A DNA stretch of 64,000 nucleotides, taken from DATMNI01 sp963817515 (GTDB lineage Bacteria; Acidobacteriota; Terriglobia; Bryobacterales; Bryobacteraceae). Shown here in pieces: positions 34,895 through 45,424 of this stretch; the first letter of the stretch is position 1; every line of letters starts with the position of its first letter. Location: contig CAWFPJ010000023.1 in NCBI GenBank assembly GCA_963817515.1, positions 186,001-250,000 of the forward strand, read 5' to 3'. The notes beneath the pieces are model-generated. The model was not told where the DNA came from, searched no databases, and saw only the letters and a list, made by a program, of their open reading frames with translations. A program made the position numbers and the translations under genes.

Positions 34895-37800
34895 TTAGAA
34901 ATACAAGCGCAGCGAAAGCTGCAGGTTTCGCACGTCGTTCGTCTTGCTGGTGATCTTCCCGAAGGTGGCAAGATTCGTCGGATCGGTGTTGACGTTGCCC
35001 CAGTTCGGGTGATTGAAAACGTTGAATGCCTCAGCGCGGAATTGCATCCCGGTCTTTTCCGTGAATGAGAATTTCTTGAAGAGCCCCACGTTCCAGTTCT
35101 GGAAGCCCGGATTGTGAAGTACGTTCCGGAAGCCCGCGGGCTGCGAGTTGAACGTGTTCTTCGCGGGCTGGGAGAAGAGCAGGTTCCCGTTCGAGTCCGT
35201 GGTTTTGAACCAGTACTTGGCGTCGCTGCTGCCATTTAGGGCGATGTCGTGAACGATCGCCGGAGTCGCATTCATCACCCAGAACTGGCCGCTGGCGCCG
35301 GTACCCTGCATGCTGCCGTCCTGGCCTACGCCCGCGTAGTCGTTGCTATTGGCGACACTGAAGGGCAGCCCCGTCTGGAACTGCGTGATGCCGCTGACCT
35401 GCCACCCGCCAAGCACTTTGGCCGCCAGGTTGTGCTGGTTGCGCAGGAACGGAAGTTCGTAGATGTAATTGATGATCATGATATGCCGCACATCGAAGTC
35501 CGACTGTCCCCAAAGATTGTGCGCATCGTAGGTGTTCGGAATGATGTCGCGCTGGGCCGAACCGTCGTCCATACTCTTTGAGAGCGTGTACGCCAGGCCG
35601 AACGCGAACCCGTGGGTGAAGCGGCGATTCCAGCTCAACTGGAACGAGTTGTATCGCGAGTTGGCCACGTTGTCCGATTCGCGAATGGAGTTATAACCCT
35701 TATACGGCCGCAGGGCGTCCAGGTTAACACCGGGGTTGGCCAGAACGGTCGCAATCGTCGGCTGGTTGATGTCGGCCTCGCGCTGCTGGTGCAGGCCACG
35801 GCGGCCCACATACGCCACCGAGAGAACCGTGTTCGCGTAGAACTGTCTCTCAACTGTAAAATTCCAGTTCCATGCCTCCGGGTTCTTGAAGTCCTTGCTC
35901 TGCGTGGTAACTGTTAAGGGAAGCAGGTTGGTGGAAGTGCCGCCCGGGTTATCCACGTTTCCGCCGGTAACGTTGGCCGTGGGTTGAAAGGGTGGGTTGC
36001 CGCCAAGGAAGATCGAGTCGCTCACTCCCAGGCGAGTGATGAATCGGCCGGCACCGGTGCGGATGACCGTCTTATCGTTGAGTTCGTATGCGATACCCGC
36101 GCGCGGTTGAAAATCGTTCCATTGGATGTCTGAGAAACGCGATGGAGCGCCGCGGAACAGGTACTTGAGCGACGGATCGCTGGCTTCGGGAAAGCGGCCG
36201 GTTGCATAAGACGGGAAGCCCGTGCCGGGAATCACCAGGCCGTTATAACGGTCGCCCGAATTCAGGACGACGGTGCCGGCATTGGGGCCGGTCCCAACTA
36301 CCGTGACGGCCTTGCTGGGGTCATAGTACTTAGTGTCGAACGCCGCCATGTTCCGCCAGAGCGCGCTGTAAGGCACGATCACCGAGTAGCGGACGCCGTA
36401 GTCGACATGCAGCTTCTGCGAGGCCTTCCAGCTATCCCCCGCGAACCCTTCCCACATGCTGCCGCGGAAGACGGTATAGGCGCGCTGGCCCAGTTCCGAA
36501 TAAGTATCGAACAGGCCCAGCGCGGCGTTAGCGGCCGCCACACCCGTCGTGGGCAAACCGCTGTTCAGCCGCGTGTCGCTGAAAGCGAACTGGCCGTTCT
36601 GATTGTTGGTGCAGGTGGGGCAGGCGCTCACGTTGATTTCGTCGTTGTCGTTTTCGCCCGACTTCTCATAGAGGAATCCGAACTTAAGAGTGTGGCTGCC
36701 CTTTACCCAGGTGAAGGTGTCCGAAACGTCATAGATCGGTCCCGAGGAGTGCGACGGGTACGGCCCCCCGCTGAGCCCGTTGAACTTGGTCATATTGACC
36801 GTGGGAATACGGTTAGGGATCAGCTTTCCCTGGGGAAAGATGTATGGGTAGTTAAGGCCGACCGTGGTGCGATCCAGGAAATTGCGCCGTATCCACCGGG
36901 ATGTAGACGTCGTCCAGGCTGACGGTTGCCAGGAACTCATTGACCATGGTCGGGCCGATGGTCCAGATGTGATTCAGGGAGTTGGTCTGGTTGGGGCGGT
37001 TGAAGAACTTCGGTGTTTCAGTTCGTGCCGCCGTCGAGCGGCTGGTACTCGTCGAAGGCATAATTCATGCGCCGGAACTGGAGGCGCTGCTTGTCCGATC
37101 AGGTTGATATCGACCGCCAGACGTATCCTTGCGCTGGTGCTGCGGATGGTTCAAGGCCAGCGACCAGTTCGTGGTGCCGTTGATAAACCCGCCCAGGTTG
37201 GGCGCGGGCCAGGCCTTCAGGATGCCCAGGCCATTCGGGCTGAGCTGCCCTTTCGGGATCACATTGCCCGGGAAGGGCTTGCCGGTGGTTGGATCATTAA
37301 TCGTCGTGGTCTTGCCGTAAAACACGTTGGCCGGATTCAGCAGCTCGCTGAAGTCGCCCTGGCGCATCAGAAGCGTCGGAACCGTATTGGTGGTGCTGAT
37401 GTCAGTGAAGCGGTAGCGCACCCACTCCTGGCCCCAATACCAGAAGATCTTGCTCTTTGCCGTGTTGAATTTGCCCGGGATGTACAAGGGCCCGCCGATG
37501 TTGTAACCGAACTGATTGTAGTTAATTGGCGCCGTGAATTGTTGGAGCGGCGTGTGGTTGCGCGTCCAGGTGTTGGCGTTGAAAACATCGTTGCGAACAT
37601 AGTCGTAAGCCGCGCCGTGGAACTGTTGCCCGCCGCTGCGCGTCAGGATACGGATCTGGCCGCCGGAAGAGCGCCCGAATTCCACCGAGTACGCCGCCGT
37701 GAGAATCTGAATTTCCTGCGTGGAATCCACGTCGGCCGCGCCCAGGCTGGTGCCATTGGAACGTGTGCGTACGGCCGGCGCGCCATCATAGGTGATCAGG

Positions 37801-38372
37801 CTTTCCGGCGTGCGGGCGCCGTTGATGTTACTGGGGCCCTGGCTGAAATTGAACGAAAGGCCCGCCAGATTGCCGCCGCGTGTGCCGGGAACCAGGTTAG
37901 CCATGAAGATCGGGTTACGGCCATTGATCTCCAGGCTGTCGATCTGTTCCCTGGTGACGTTCCTCTGCACGGAGGCCGATTCCGTTTGCAGCACGGTTGC
38001 CGTGGCGCTGACTTCCACGGTTTCGACAGCCGATCCCACGGTGAGCGTAATATCCGCGCTCAACGCCGCGCTGGCATCCAGCTTGTTGGCGCGGCTTTCG
38101 TATTTCTTAAAACCGGCAACCTCTACGCTGATTGTGTAAACGCTCGGTGGGATGTTGGTAATGGTGTAGTAACCGGAATCGTTAGTTAGCGCCTGGCGTT
38201 CCAGACCCGATTCATTCTTGACTGTCACTTTGGCTTTCGGAATTATGGCGCCGCTCGGGTCCTTCACGAAACCCGAAATCGAGCCCAAGTCCGTTTGAGC
38301 AATTGCGATACTGGTGCACAGCAGCACGATGAGCGCAAGCGTCATCGTCCGCGTGGAACAGACGTGGTTCAT
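34895..38372 (-). pseudogene. Oar-like TonB-dependent receptor (receptor 2), broken by four single-base insertions as read
   Basis: The first frame (38372 to about 37120) has a signal peptide (TLALIVLLCTSIAIAQ), a carboxypeptidase-regulatory domain (GSISGFVKDPSGAIIPKAKV), a plug with NINGARTPESLITYDG, and the start of the barrel. Frame changes follow near 37119-37122, 37093-37096, 37018-37027 and at the AAA run 36879-36881. Then one long frame (GLNYPYIFPQGK to RNLQLSLRLYF) completes the barrel. Removing four bases gives a 1157-residue protein with continuous homology, so the gene is full length apart from the indels. A GGGGAGG site precedes the ATG. It is a close paralogue of receptor 3 next door. 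Sequencing error is favoured over decay. Confidence 0.85.
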
Positions 38373-38745
38373 TCTTCAACCTCCCCGGTAGACAAATTGA
38401 AAGCCCTAAACAGGCTGAAAAAAAGTCACCCCAAAACTTTATTGCTGCGGCCTTCGGGGGGCGTTGTCAATTCCGTTACGACACTTAACAATTCCCGTCA
38501 GCCGTTGGTGTTTTTCACCGACCCCCTTAATATAGGCCTGAGAAGACCGATGCAACTGAATTTGCGGAATTCATGTTCACGGACCGCCGGATTTTCCGAG
38601 CTCAAGTCTTGACGGCTGGATCTTCCAATTTTGGAAGGAGTTTAGGGCTACGTGAATCCATTTTGCAGATTCCGGCGGACACAAAAAAAGCTCCGGGGCC
38701 ATTGAAACGGCCCCGGAGCGTGGTGAAGCTGCGATCGTTTTCCCG
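38373..38745. other. Intergenic region between receptors 2 and 3
   Basis: These 373 bases contain the terminator of receptor 3 (annotated separately) and the leader of receptor 2. A TTGACA hexamer lies on the minus strand (complement at 38465-38470) but has no good -10 at 17 bases. TTGCAT with TATATT/TATTAA near 38526-38552 is an alternative. A 16-base near-palindrome, CTTCCAA/TTGGAAG around two bases, is at 38622-38637 and might be an operator. No gene is supported. Confidence 0.5.
38683..38719 (-). terminator. Rho-independent terminator of receptor 3
   Basis: On the minus strand a perfect 11-bp stem (arms at 38709-38719 and 38690-38700, GCTCCGGGGCC/GGCCCCGGAGC) with an 8-base loop is followed directly by seven T residues (38683-38689 on the complement). 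It lies 27 bases after the receptor 3 stop. Confidence 0.9.
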
Positions 38746-41700
38746 TCAGAAGCTGAAGCGCAGCGAAAGTTGCAGGTTGCGGGCGAGGCCGGTCTTGCTG
38801 GTGATCATTCCGAACTGGCTCGAAGTCGGATTGAGGTTGGGGGTGCTCAGGTTCGGGTGATTGATGAAATCGTAGGCCTCGGCGCGGAACTGGAAACTGC
38901 TCCGCTCGTTGACCGCGAAGGATTTCAGCAGCGCGAGATTCCAATCCTGAAGGCCAGGCTGGTAGACCGAGTCGCGGACGCCGCTTTGCAGGTTGAAAAC
39001 GCCGGCCGCCGGCTGCGACGCGTTGGCGGTGAAATACTTGGGCGAAGCCGCGGTGGTGACCGGGCCCGCGAAGGCGCCGGTAGCGATCTGCGGCGTGCCG
39101 TTCAGGACCCAGAACTGGCCTTCGGAGCCGCAGCCGAAGCTGCCGAATTCACCGACGCCGGCGAAGTCGTTATTGGTGCCGATGCCGCACGGCGCGCCCG
39201 TCTGGAACTGCGCGGTCCCGGCAATCTCCCAGCCGCCCAGCAGCTTCCCGGTCATGTTGGTCTTCCCTTTGAAGAACGGCAGATCGTAGATGTAGTTGAC
39301 GATCGCGAGGTGCCGCGTGTCATATTCGGATGGTCCCCAAAGGTTGCTGGTGTTGTAAGTGTCGGGGACGATGTCGCGATAGTTAGAGCTGCCATCCATG
39401 CTCTTCGAGTACGTGTAAGTGAAACCGAAGCTCGAGCCGCCTTTGAACGCGCGCGACCAGGAAATCTGGAGCGCGTTGTAAGTGGAATTCACTCCGCTTT
39501 CCTCTTCCTGAATGGCGGCGAAGCCCTTGTACGGACGCAGGGCGTTTACGTTGACTCCGGGGTTGGCCTGCAGGGCGCCGGCCGTAGGCTGGTTGATGTC
39601 GTAGACATCCCAGGCGTGCAGACCGCGGTGGGACACATATGCCACCGAAAGCACGGTGTTCAGCGGAAGTTCCCGCTGCACTGTAACGTTCCAGTTCCAT
39701 GCCTCCGGCGGTTTCAACTGTCGGTTCAGCGTGGTGATGGTTAACGGCGCGGCCGTGCCGCTGGTCAACGAGGCCCCTGGATTATCCACGGACACATTGT
39801 TCACGGTCACGAAGGGCTGGAACGGAGAGTTGCCGCCCATGAAGACATTGTCGAGCAGACCCATGCGGGTTACGAAGCGTCCGATGCCGGCGCGCACCAC
39901 GGTCTTCGGAGTAAGCTGGTACGCGATGCCCAGGCGGGGCTGCAACGGAGTATAAGTGTTGATGTAGCTCTGCGACAGGTTGGGAGCAAACAGGCCGCTG
40001 CAGGATGCGCCGTCGCACTGGTTGGCGGTGGCGGGAGTGGCTGCCAGAACCCGCCCGACGGCAGAGTTTGGGAATCCGCTGAATCCGGGGATGACCACGC
40101 CGTTGTAAGCATTGCCGGTGCCCAGGATGACGTTGCCGGTTTTGGGATCCACCTGCACCGCCTGGGCCGGATTGTAGAGCGCGCCGTTAAAGTAGTCGGC
40201 GTTCCCCCACAGCGGGTGGAATCCCTGAATGGTAGTCACGTCGAATGCCGTAATCGACGTGCAGCTTGGAGGTGACCTTCCAGGAATCCTGCGCGAATTC
40301 CTCGAACATGGCGCCGCGCCAGATGGTGAGCGCGCGCGGGCCGATTTCCGTATAGCTGTCGGCCAGACCGAGCGCCAGGTTGGCGATGCCGACGCCTGAG
40401 GTGGCGCCCAGGCCGGTGCGGCCGTCGGTGAAGGTGAAGGTGCCATTCTGGTTGCTGGCGCCGCCCGGCACGGTGGTCACGTTGATCTGGTCGCCATCGT
40501 TTTCGCCGGAATACTCAAAGGAAAATCCGGCCTTGAACGTATGGTTTCCCCAGACTTTGGTCACCGTGTCTCCGCCCGTCCAGATCGGCCCGGAGGAATG
40601 GGACGGGTAAGGACCGCCGGCCAGGCTGTAGAAGTTGGGCACATTCACCGTGGGGATCTTCTGCGGCAAGTCCTTGCCTTCGGGTATCAGGTAGGGATAG
40701 TTGATGCCGAACTGATCGCGATGGAAGCCGGCCAGCGCCGTATTCACCGGAATGTAAACATCGTCCAGGCTGAGGGTCAGCGCGGGCTTCATTGATCAGC
40801 GTCGGGCTGACGGTCCAGGTCCAGGACACGGTGTTGGTCTGGTTGGGACGGTTGAAGTACTTTCCGGTGAGACCCGAGCCCTGGTCAAACGGCTGATATT
40901 CGAAGTAAGAGGCGTCCGTGCGCCGGCCCGCAATGTGATGTTTCTCGGAAGGCTGCAGGTCGATGTTCAGCGTGCCCTTGCGCTGATTGATCGGGTGCGG
41001 GGCCGTGGCCATCCAGTTCTGGGTTCCGCTGAGAAAGCCGGCCGTGGACTGCGGATAAGCGCTCAGAATGCCCACGCCGTTAGGGCTCAATTTGCTGGTG
41101 GGGATAATGTTATTGGGGAAGGGCGTGCAAGAAGCGGCGCCCACGCTGGGGCACGTTGAGGGATCGTAGACTACGGTGCCGGCCTGTGTACCAGGGGTTG
41201 GGCGCCAGCAGTTCGCTGAAGTTGCCGCTGCGCATCAAGGCCGTCGGAACCGCTTGGGTTTGAGTATCCACCAGGCGATAGCGGATCCAGTCTTCGGCCA
41301 CGAAGAAGAAGAGCTTGTCACGCCATCGGCTGCTCATCTTCGGAATCCAGGCGGGGCCGCCGATAGTGCCGCCGAAATTGTTGTAGCGGAAGGGAGCGGC
41401 ATTCGTGGTCAAGCTGCTCAGGTTGCGCGACCAGGTGTTGGCGTTCAGGTCGGAGTTGCGGAAATATTCGTACAGGCTTCCGTGGAAATCGCGCGTGCCG
41501 CTCTTGCTGATGATGCGAATCTGGCCACCGGCCGCGCGCCCATATTCGGCGGAATAATCGGCGGTCATCACCTGCACTTCCTGAACGGCATCCACGTCGG
41601 CAACCCCGATCACGGCGCCGTTGGCACGGGTTCGCAATGAGGGCGCGCCGTCAAAAGTGACGATTGTGTCCTGCGTGCGGGCTCCGTTGATCTGGAACGG

Positions 41701-42240
41701 CTCACCGCCGCCCACGGCGAAGTTGAAGTCGCCCATGGTGCCGCCGCCGCGCACACCGGGAAGCAATTGCGCCATGTACAGCGGATTGCGGCCATTGAGT
41801 TCCTGGCTCTGGATTTGTGTGCCGGTAATTTCACCCTGCACAGACCCCGAGTCAGTCTGCAATACCGCTGCCGTGGCGACCACTTCAACGGTTTCCGTCG
41901 GGCTGCCCACGGTAAAAACCGCATCCAGCGACAATGCGGTGTTGGCATTCAGCTTGTTGTGTTTGCTTTCGAACTTCTTGAAGCCCGGCGCCTGCGCCGT
42001 CATGCCGTACTCACCAGGGGCGAGATTGGGGACGGTGTAGTAACCGGAGTCGTTTGTGCTAACCGGGTGTTCCTCTCCGGTTGCTTCGTTCGTAACCACC
42101 ACTTTGGTTTTGGGGACTACCGCCCCGGATGGGTCTTTTGCGAAACCGCTAATCGAACCGTAGTCCGACTGGGCGATGGCGATAGTGGAAAACAGGGCGC
42201 AGATAACCAATACACGCGACTTGGTGTGCTTGCTACTCAC
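38746..42240 (-). pseudogene. Oar-like TonB-dependent receptor (receptor 3), broken by three single-base insertions as read
   Basis: The GTG start at 42240 follows AAGGAGAG. The first frame has a signal peptide (VLVICALFSTIAIAQ), a carboxypeptidase-regulatory domain (GSISGFAKDPSGAVVPKTKV), a plug with QINGARTQDTIVTFDG, and the barrel start. Frame changes near 41178-41184, 40779-40790 and 40238-40246 split the barrel into four pieces that join seamlessly (for example NPWYTG to TVVYDPSTC, and INEAR to LTLSLDDVYIPVN). Removing three bases gives 1163 residues ending RNLQLSLRFSF. It is a tandem paralogue of receptor 2 with its own strong terminator. A 14-bp tandem repeat lies upstream, and the M14 peptidase gene is divergent. 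Confidence 0.85.
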
Positions 42241-42286
42241 GCGAATCTCTCCTTATACGTAGGCTGACCGAGACTATGTTTAGCAA

Positions 42287-42342
42287 CCGTGATTTGACAC
42301 CCGTGGTTTTACACGGGTGGTTTAACACTCGTGGTGTTTCCA
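42287..42342. repeat. Four 14-bp tandem repeats upstream of receptor 3
   Basis: Units at 42287-42300, 42301-42314, 42315-42328 and 42329-42342 follow the pattern CCGTGGTTTTACAC. Units 1-3 match it at 12-14 positions; unit 4 matches in its first part. The array lies 47-102 bases upstream of the receptor 3 start, where a promoter and regulator would act, and also upstream of the divergent peptidase gene. Confidence 0.8.
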
Positions 42343-42457
42343 GTTGCGCCGATGAAGCCCCTGGGCTTCTTTTCACAGCTTCTGTGTCAAAATTATAGTT
42401 CCGCCGGAGCCACCGGGGCATGGCTAAAAAGGGCTAGGGCAGGGTAAACTCTGACTC

Positions 42458-45376
42458 ATGAAGTCTCGATCTATATCGCTATATGTGTACCTGCTTACAG
42501 CTGCGCTTTTCGCCTGCGCCGCTGGCTGCGCAGACACCGCCAAACGTAACCGATCCGAAACAAGCTCTCGGATTCAACCTTGGCGACGATTACCAGATGG
42601 CGACTTACAAGCAACTTGAAACCTACTGGAAGAAACTTGCTACGGAGAGCGACCGGATGAAACTGGTCAGCATCGGCAAAACCGAAGAAGGCCGCGACCA
42701 GTGGATGGCCATCATCAGCGCGCCCGAGAACCTTAAGAAGCTGGACCACTACAAGGAGATCTCGTCAAGGCTGGCGCATGCCGAAGGCGTCAGCGAAGAA
42801 GAGGCTCATGCCCTGGCGCGCGAAGGCAAAGCGGTGGTATGGATCGACGGCGGGCTGCATGCCTCGGAGACAGTCGGCTCGCAGCAGCTAATGGAAACGG
42901 TCTACCAACTGGTCAGCCGCACGGATGCTGAGACACTGCGGTTCTTGAACGACGTGATTATTCTCTGCGTGCAGGCCAACCCGGATGGGCAGGAACTGGT
43001 AGCCAACTGGTACATGCGCGGCTCTGAAAATCCCAATGCGCCGCTCAAAGAAACTACCCACCGCAACCTGAACGGCCTGCCGCGGCTTTACGCCAAGTAC
43101 ATCGGGCACGACGATAATCGCGACTTCTACATGTCCAACATGAAGGAGACCACCAACATGAACCGGCAGTTGTTCATCGAATGGTTTCCGCAGATCATGT
43201 ACAACCATCACCAGACCGGGCCGGCCGGCGCGGTGATCTTCATGCCGCCCTTCCGCGATCCGTTCAATTACAACTTCGATCCGCTGGTGCCGCTGGGAAT
43301 CGAACTGGTGGGCACCGCCATGCACAGCCGCCTGGTGGCCGAAGGCAAGGGTGGAAGCGCGATGCGCACCGGCGCCAATTACTCCACGTGGTGGAATGGC
43401 GGCCTGCGCACCATCACTTACTTCCACAACATGATCGGGATTCTGACGGAGATCATCGGCAGCCCCACTCCAATGAACATTCCGCTGGTGGCCGACAAGC
43501 AATTGCCGCAGGGCGATTGGCCCATGCCCATCGCTCCCGGGTGTGGCACTACCGGCAGTCGATTGAATATGAGATCACCAACAACCGCGCCATTCTGGAT
43601 CTGGCGTCGCGCTATCGCGAAACCTTCCTGTTCAACATCTGGCGCATGGGCATGAACTCGATCGAGAAGGGCAGCAGGGATTACTGGACGGTTTCGCCCA
43701 AGCGCATCGCGGCATTGGAAGCTGCCGCGGCGGCTAGTCCGGCTGGGGTGTCCAACGGGCGCCGGTGCCGGGCGCGGCGGACGGGGCGGCAGAGGCGGCG
43801 CTGTAGCCGCGGGTGGCGACGCTGTGGGCGGCGGCGCATTCGGAATCGGCGCCCGCACGCTCCCGGCGGAACTCTACAACACGGTGCTGCACGACCCCAC
43901 GATGCGCGATCCGCGCGGCTACATTATTCCCTCCGATCAGGCGGATTTCGCCAACGCCACCGAGTTCGTCAACGCGCTGTTGAAGAACGGCATCACCGTG
44001 ATGAAGGCCACGGCGCCGTTCCAGGTCGCCGGCAAAAACTACCCCGCCGCTTCCTACGTGATCAAGACCGCGCAGGCATTCCGGCCGCACGTGATGGACA
44101 TGTTTGAGCCGCAGGACCATCCCAACGATTTCGCTTACCCCGGCGGACCGCCGAAGCGGCCCTACGACATCACCGGCTGGACCCTGGCTTACCAGATGGG
44201 CGTGCAGTTCGACCGCCTTCGCGATGCCGTTCCCGACCTTCCGCTGACCAAGGTCAACGGACTGCTGCCGGTGCCCGCGAGTTCGGTCATGGGGCCCGCG
44301 AACCCCGCGGGCTATCTGATCAGCCACCGTATCAACAACTCATTCATCGCTATCAACCGGCTGCTGAAAGCCGGTGCCGACGTGTATTGGCTGAAGGCGC
44401 GAGAAGGCCGATGGCCTCACGCCTGTAAGCCAGGATCTTGGGCACCGGAACTATTTGGGTGCCGGCTTCCGCGGCCGCGCGAACGGTGCTTCAAAAGGCT
44501 GCCGTGGAAGCCGGCATCCCGGTACACGCGGTGGCCAAGGCGCCTTCGGGCGATGCGCTCAAACTGAAGCCGATCCGCATCGGGCTCTACGACCAGTTCG
44601 GCGGCTCGATGCCCTCCGGCTGGACGCGCTGGCTGTTCGAGCAGTACGAGTTTCCGTTCGAGGTAGTGTATCCGCCGGCCCTCGATGCGGGCGATCTCAA
44701 GAGCAAGTTCGACGTGCTGGTCTTTGCCGATGGAGCCATCCGCCGCGGTGGCGCAGGCGGCCGCGGCGGCGGTGTTGGCTTCGTGCCCGAGCCGGCCAAC
44801 ACTCCGCCGGAATACAGGAACGTGGTGGGGCGCATCACGGATGACAAGACCATGCCGCAGTTGAAGAAGTTTGTGGAGTCCGGCGGGTCCATCGTGACCA
44901 TCGGCAGTTCCACCAGCCTGGCCGAGGTATTCGGGCTGCCGGTGAAGAACCACCTCACCGAAAAGGGTCCGGATGGCAAGGACCGCGCGCTTCCGGCCGA
45001 GAAGTTCTATATCCCCGGGTCGCTGCTGCGGACCAACATCGACAACACCAATCCGCTGGCCTACGGCATGCCGTCCCAGGTGGACGTGTTCTTCGATAAC
45101 AGCCCGGTCTTCCGGCTGGAGCCTGATGCGGAGTTGAAGCACACGTCGGCGGTGGCCTGGTTCTCGGGTCCCGAAGTTCTGGATAGCGGCTGGGCCTGGG
45201 GCCAGCAATATCTGGATGGCGGCACGGCGGTGGCGGAGGCTTCAGTGGGCGAGGGCAAGGTGATGCTGCTGGGCCCGGAGGTCAATTTCCGCGATCAGCC
45301 GCACGCAACATTTAAGCTGCTGTTTAACGGTTTGTACTACGGCAGCGCCAAAACCACGGCGCTAGGCGGTCGGTAA
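42458..45376 (+). pseudogene. Secreted M14-family zinc carboxypeptidase, frameshifted as read
   Basis: An ATG at 42458 gives a signal peptide (MKSRSISLYVYLLTAALFAC). A frame change near 42515-42520 leads into LAAQTPPNVTDPKQALGFNL. The M14 domain has GGLHASETVG, whose HxxE supplies zinc ligands His and Glu, the substrate segment QANPDGQELV, and YNHHQTGP. Further changes occur near 43538-43541 (a lost C would restore WHYRQSIEYE), within a Gly-rich stretch at 43745-43790, and at 44405-44440. The C-terminal part (IRIGLYDQFGGSMPSGWTRW to the stop) is a glutamine-amidotransferase-like domain common in large acidobacterial M14 proteins. Intact length would be about 970 residues. It probably digests peptides outside the cytoplasm. 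Confidence 0.82.
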
Positions 45377-45378
45377 CG

Positions 45379-45399
45379 CCGGCGGTCGTCAGCCGCCGG
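45379..45399. terminator. Small hairpin between converging peptidase and permease genes
   Basis: CCGGCGG (45379-45385) pairs with CCGCCGG (45393-45399) around a seven-base loop, three bases after the peptidase stop. A further CCGCCGG copy at 45411-45417 could pair alternatively. No U-run, so the terminator call is weak. Confidence 0.35.
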
Positions 45400-45424
45400 T
45401 TGTAGTCTAGCCGCCGGTGGGGTT

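Noticed and set aside
38373..38690. TTGACA promoter for receptor 2
   Set aside because: The -35 hexamer is perfect, but the only AT-rich -10 candidates are at 18-20 bases with poor matches. Mentioned only in the intergenic note.
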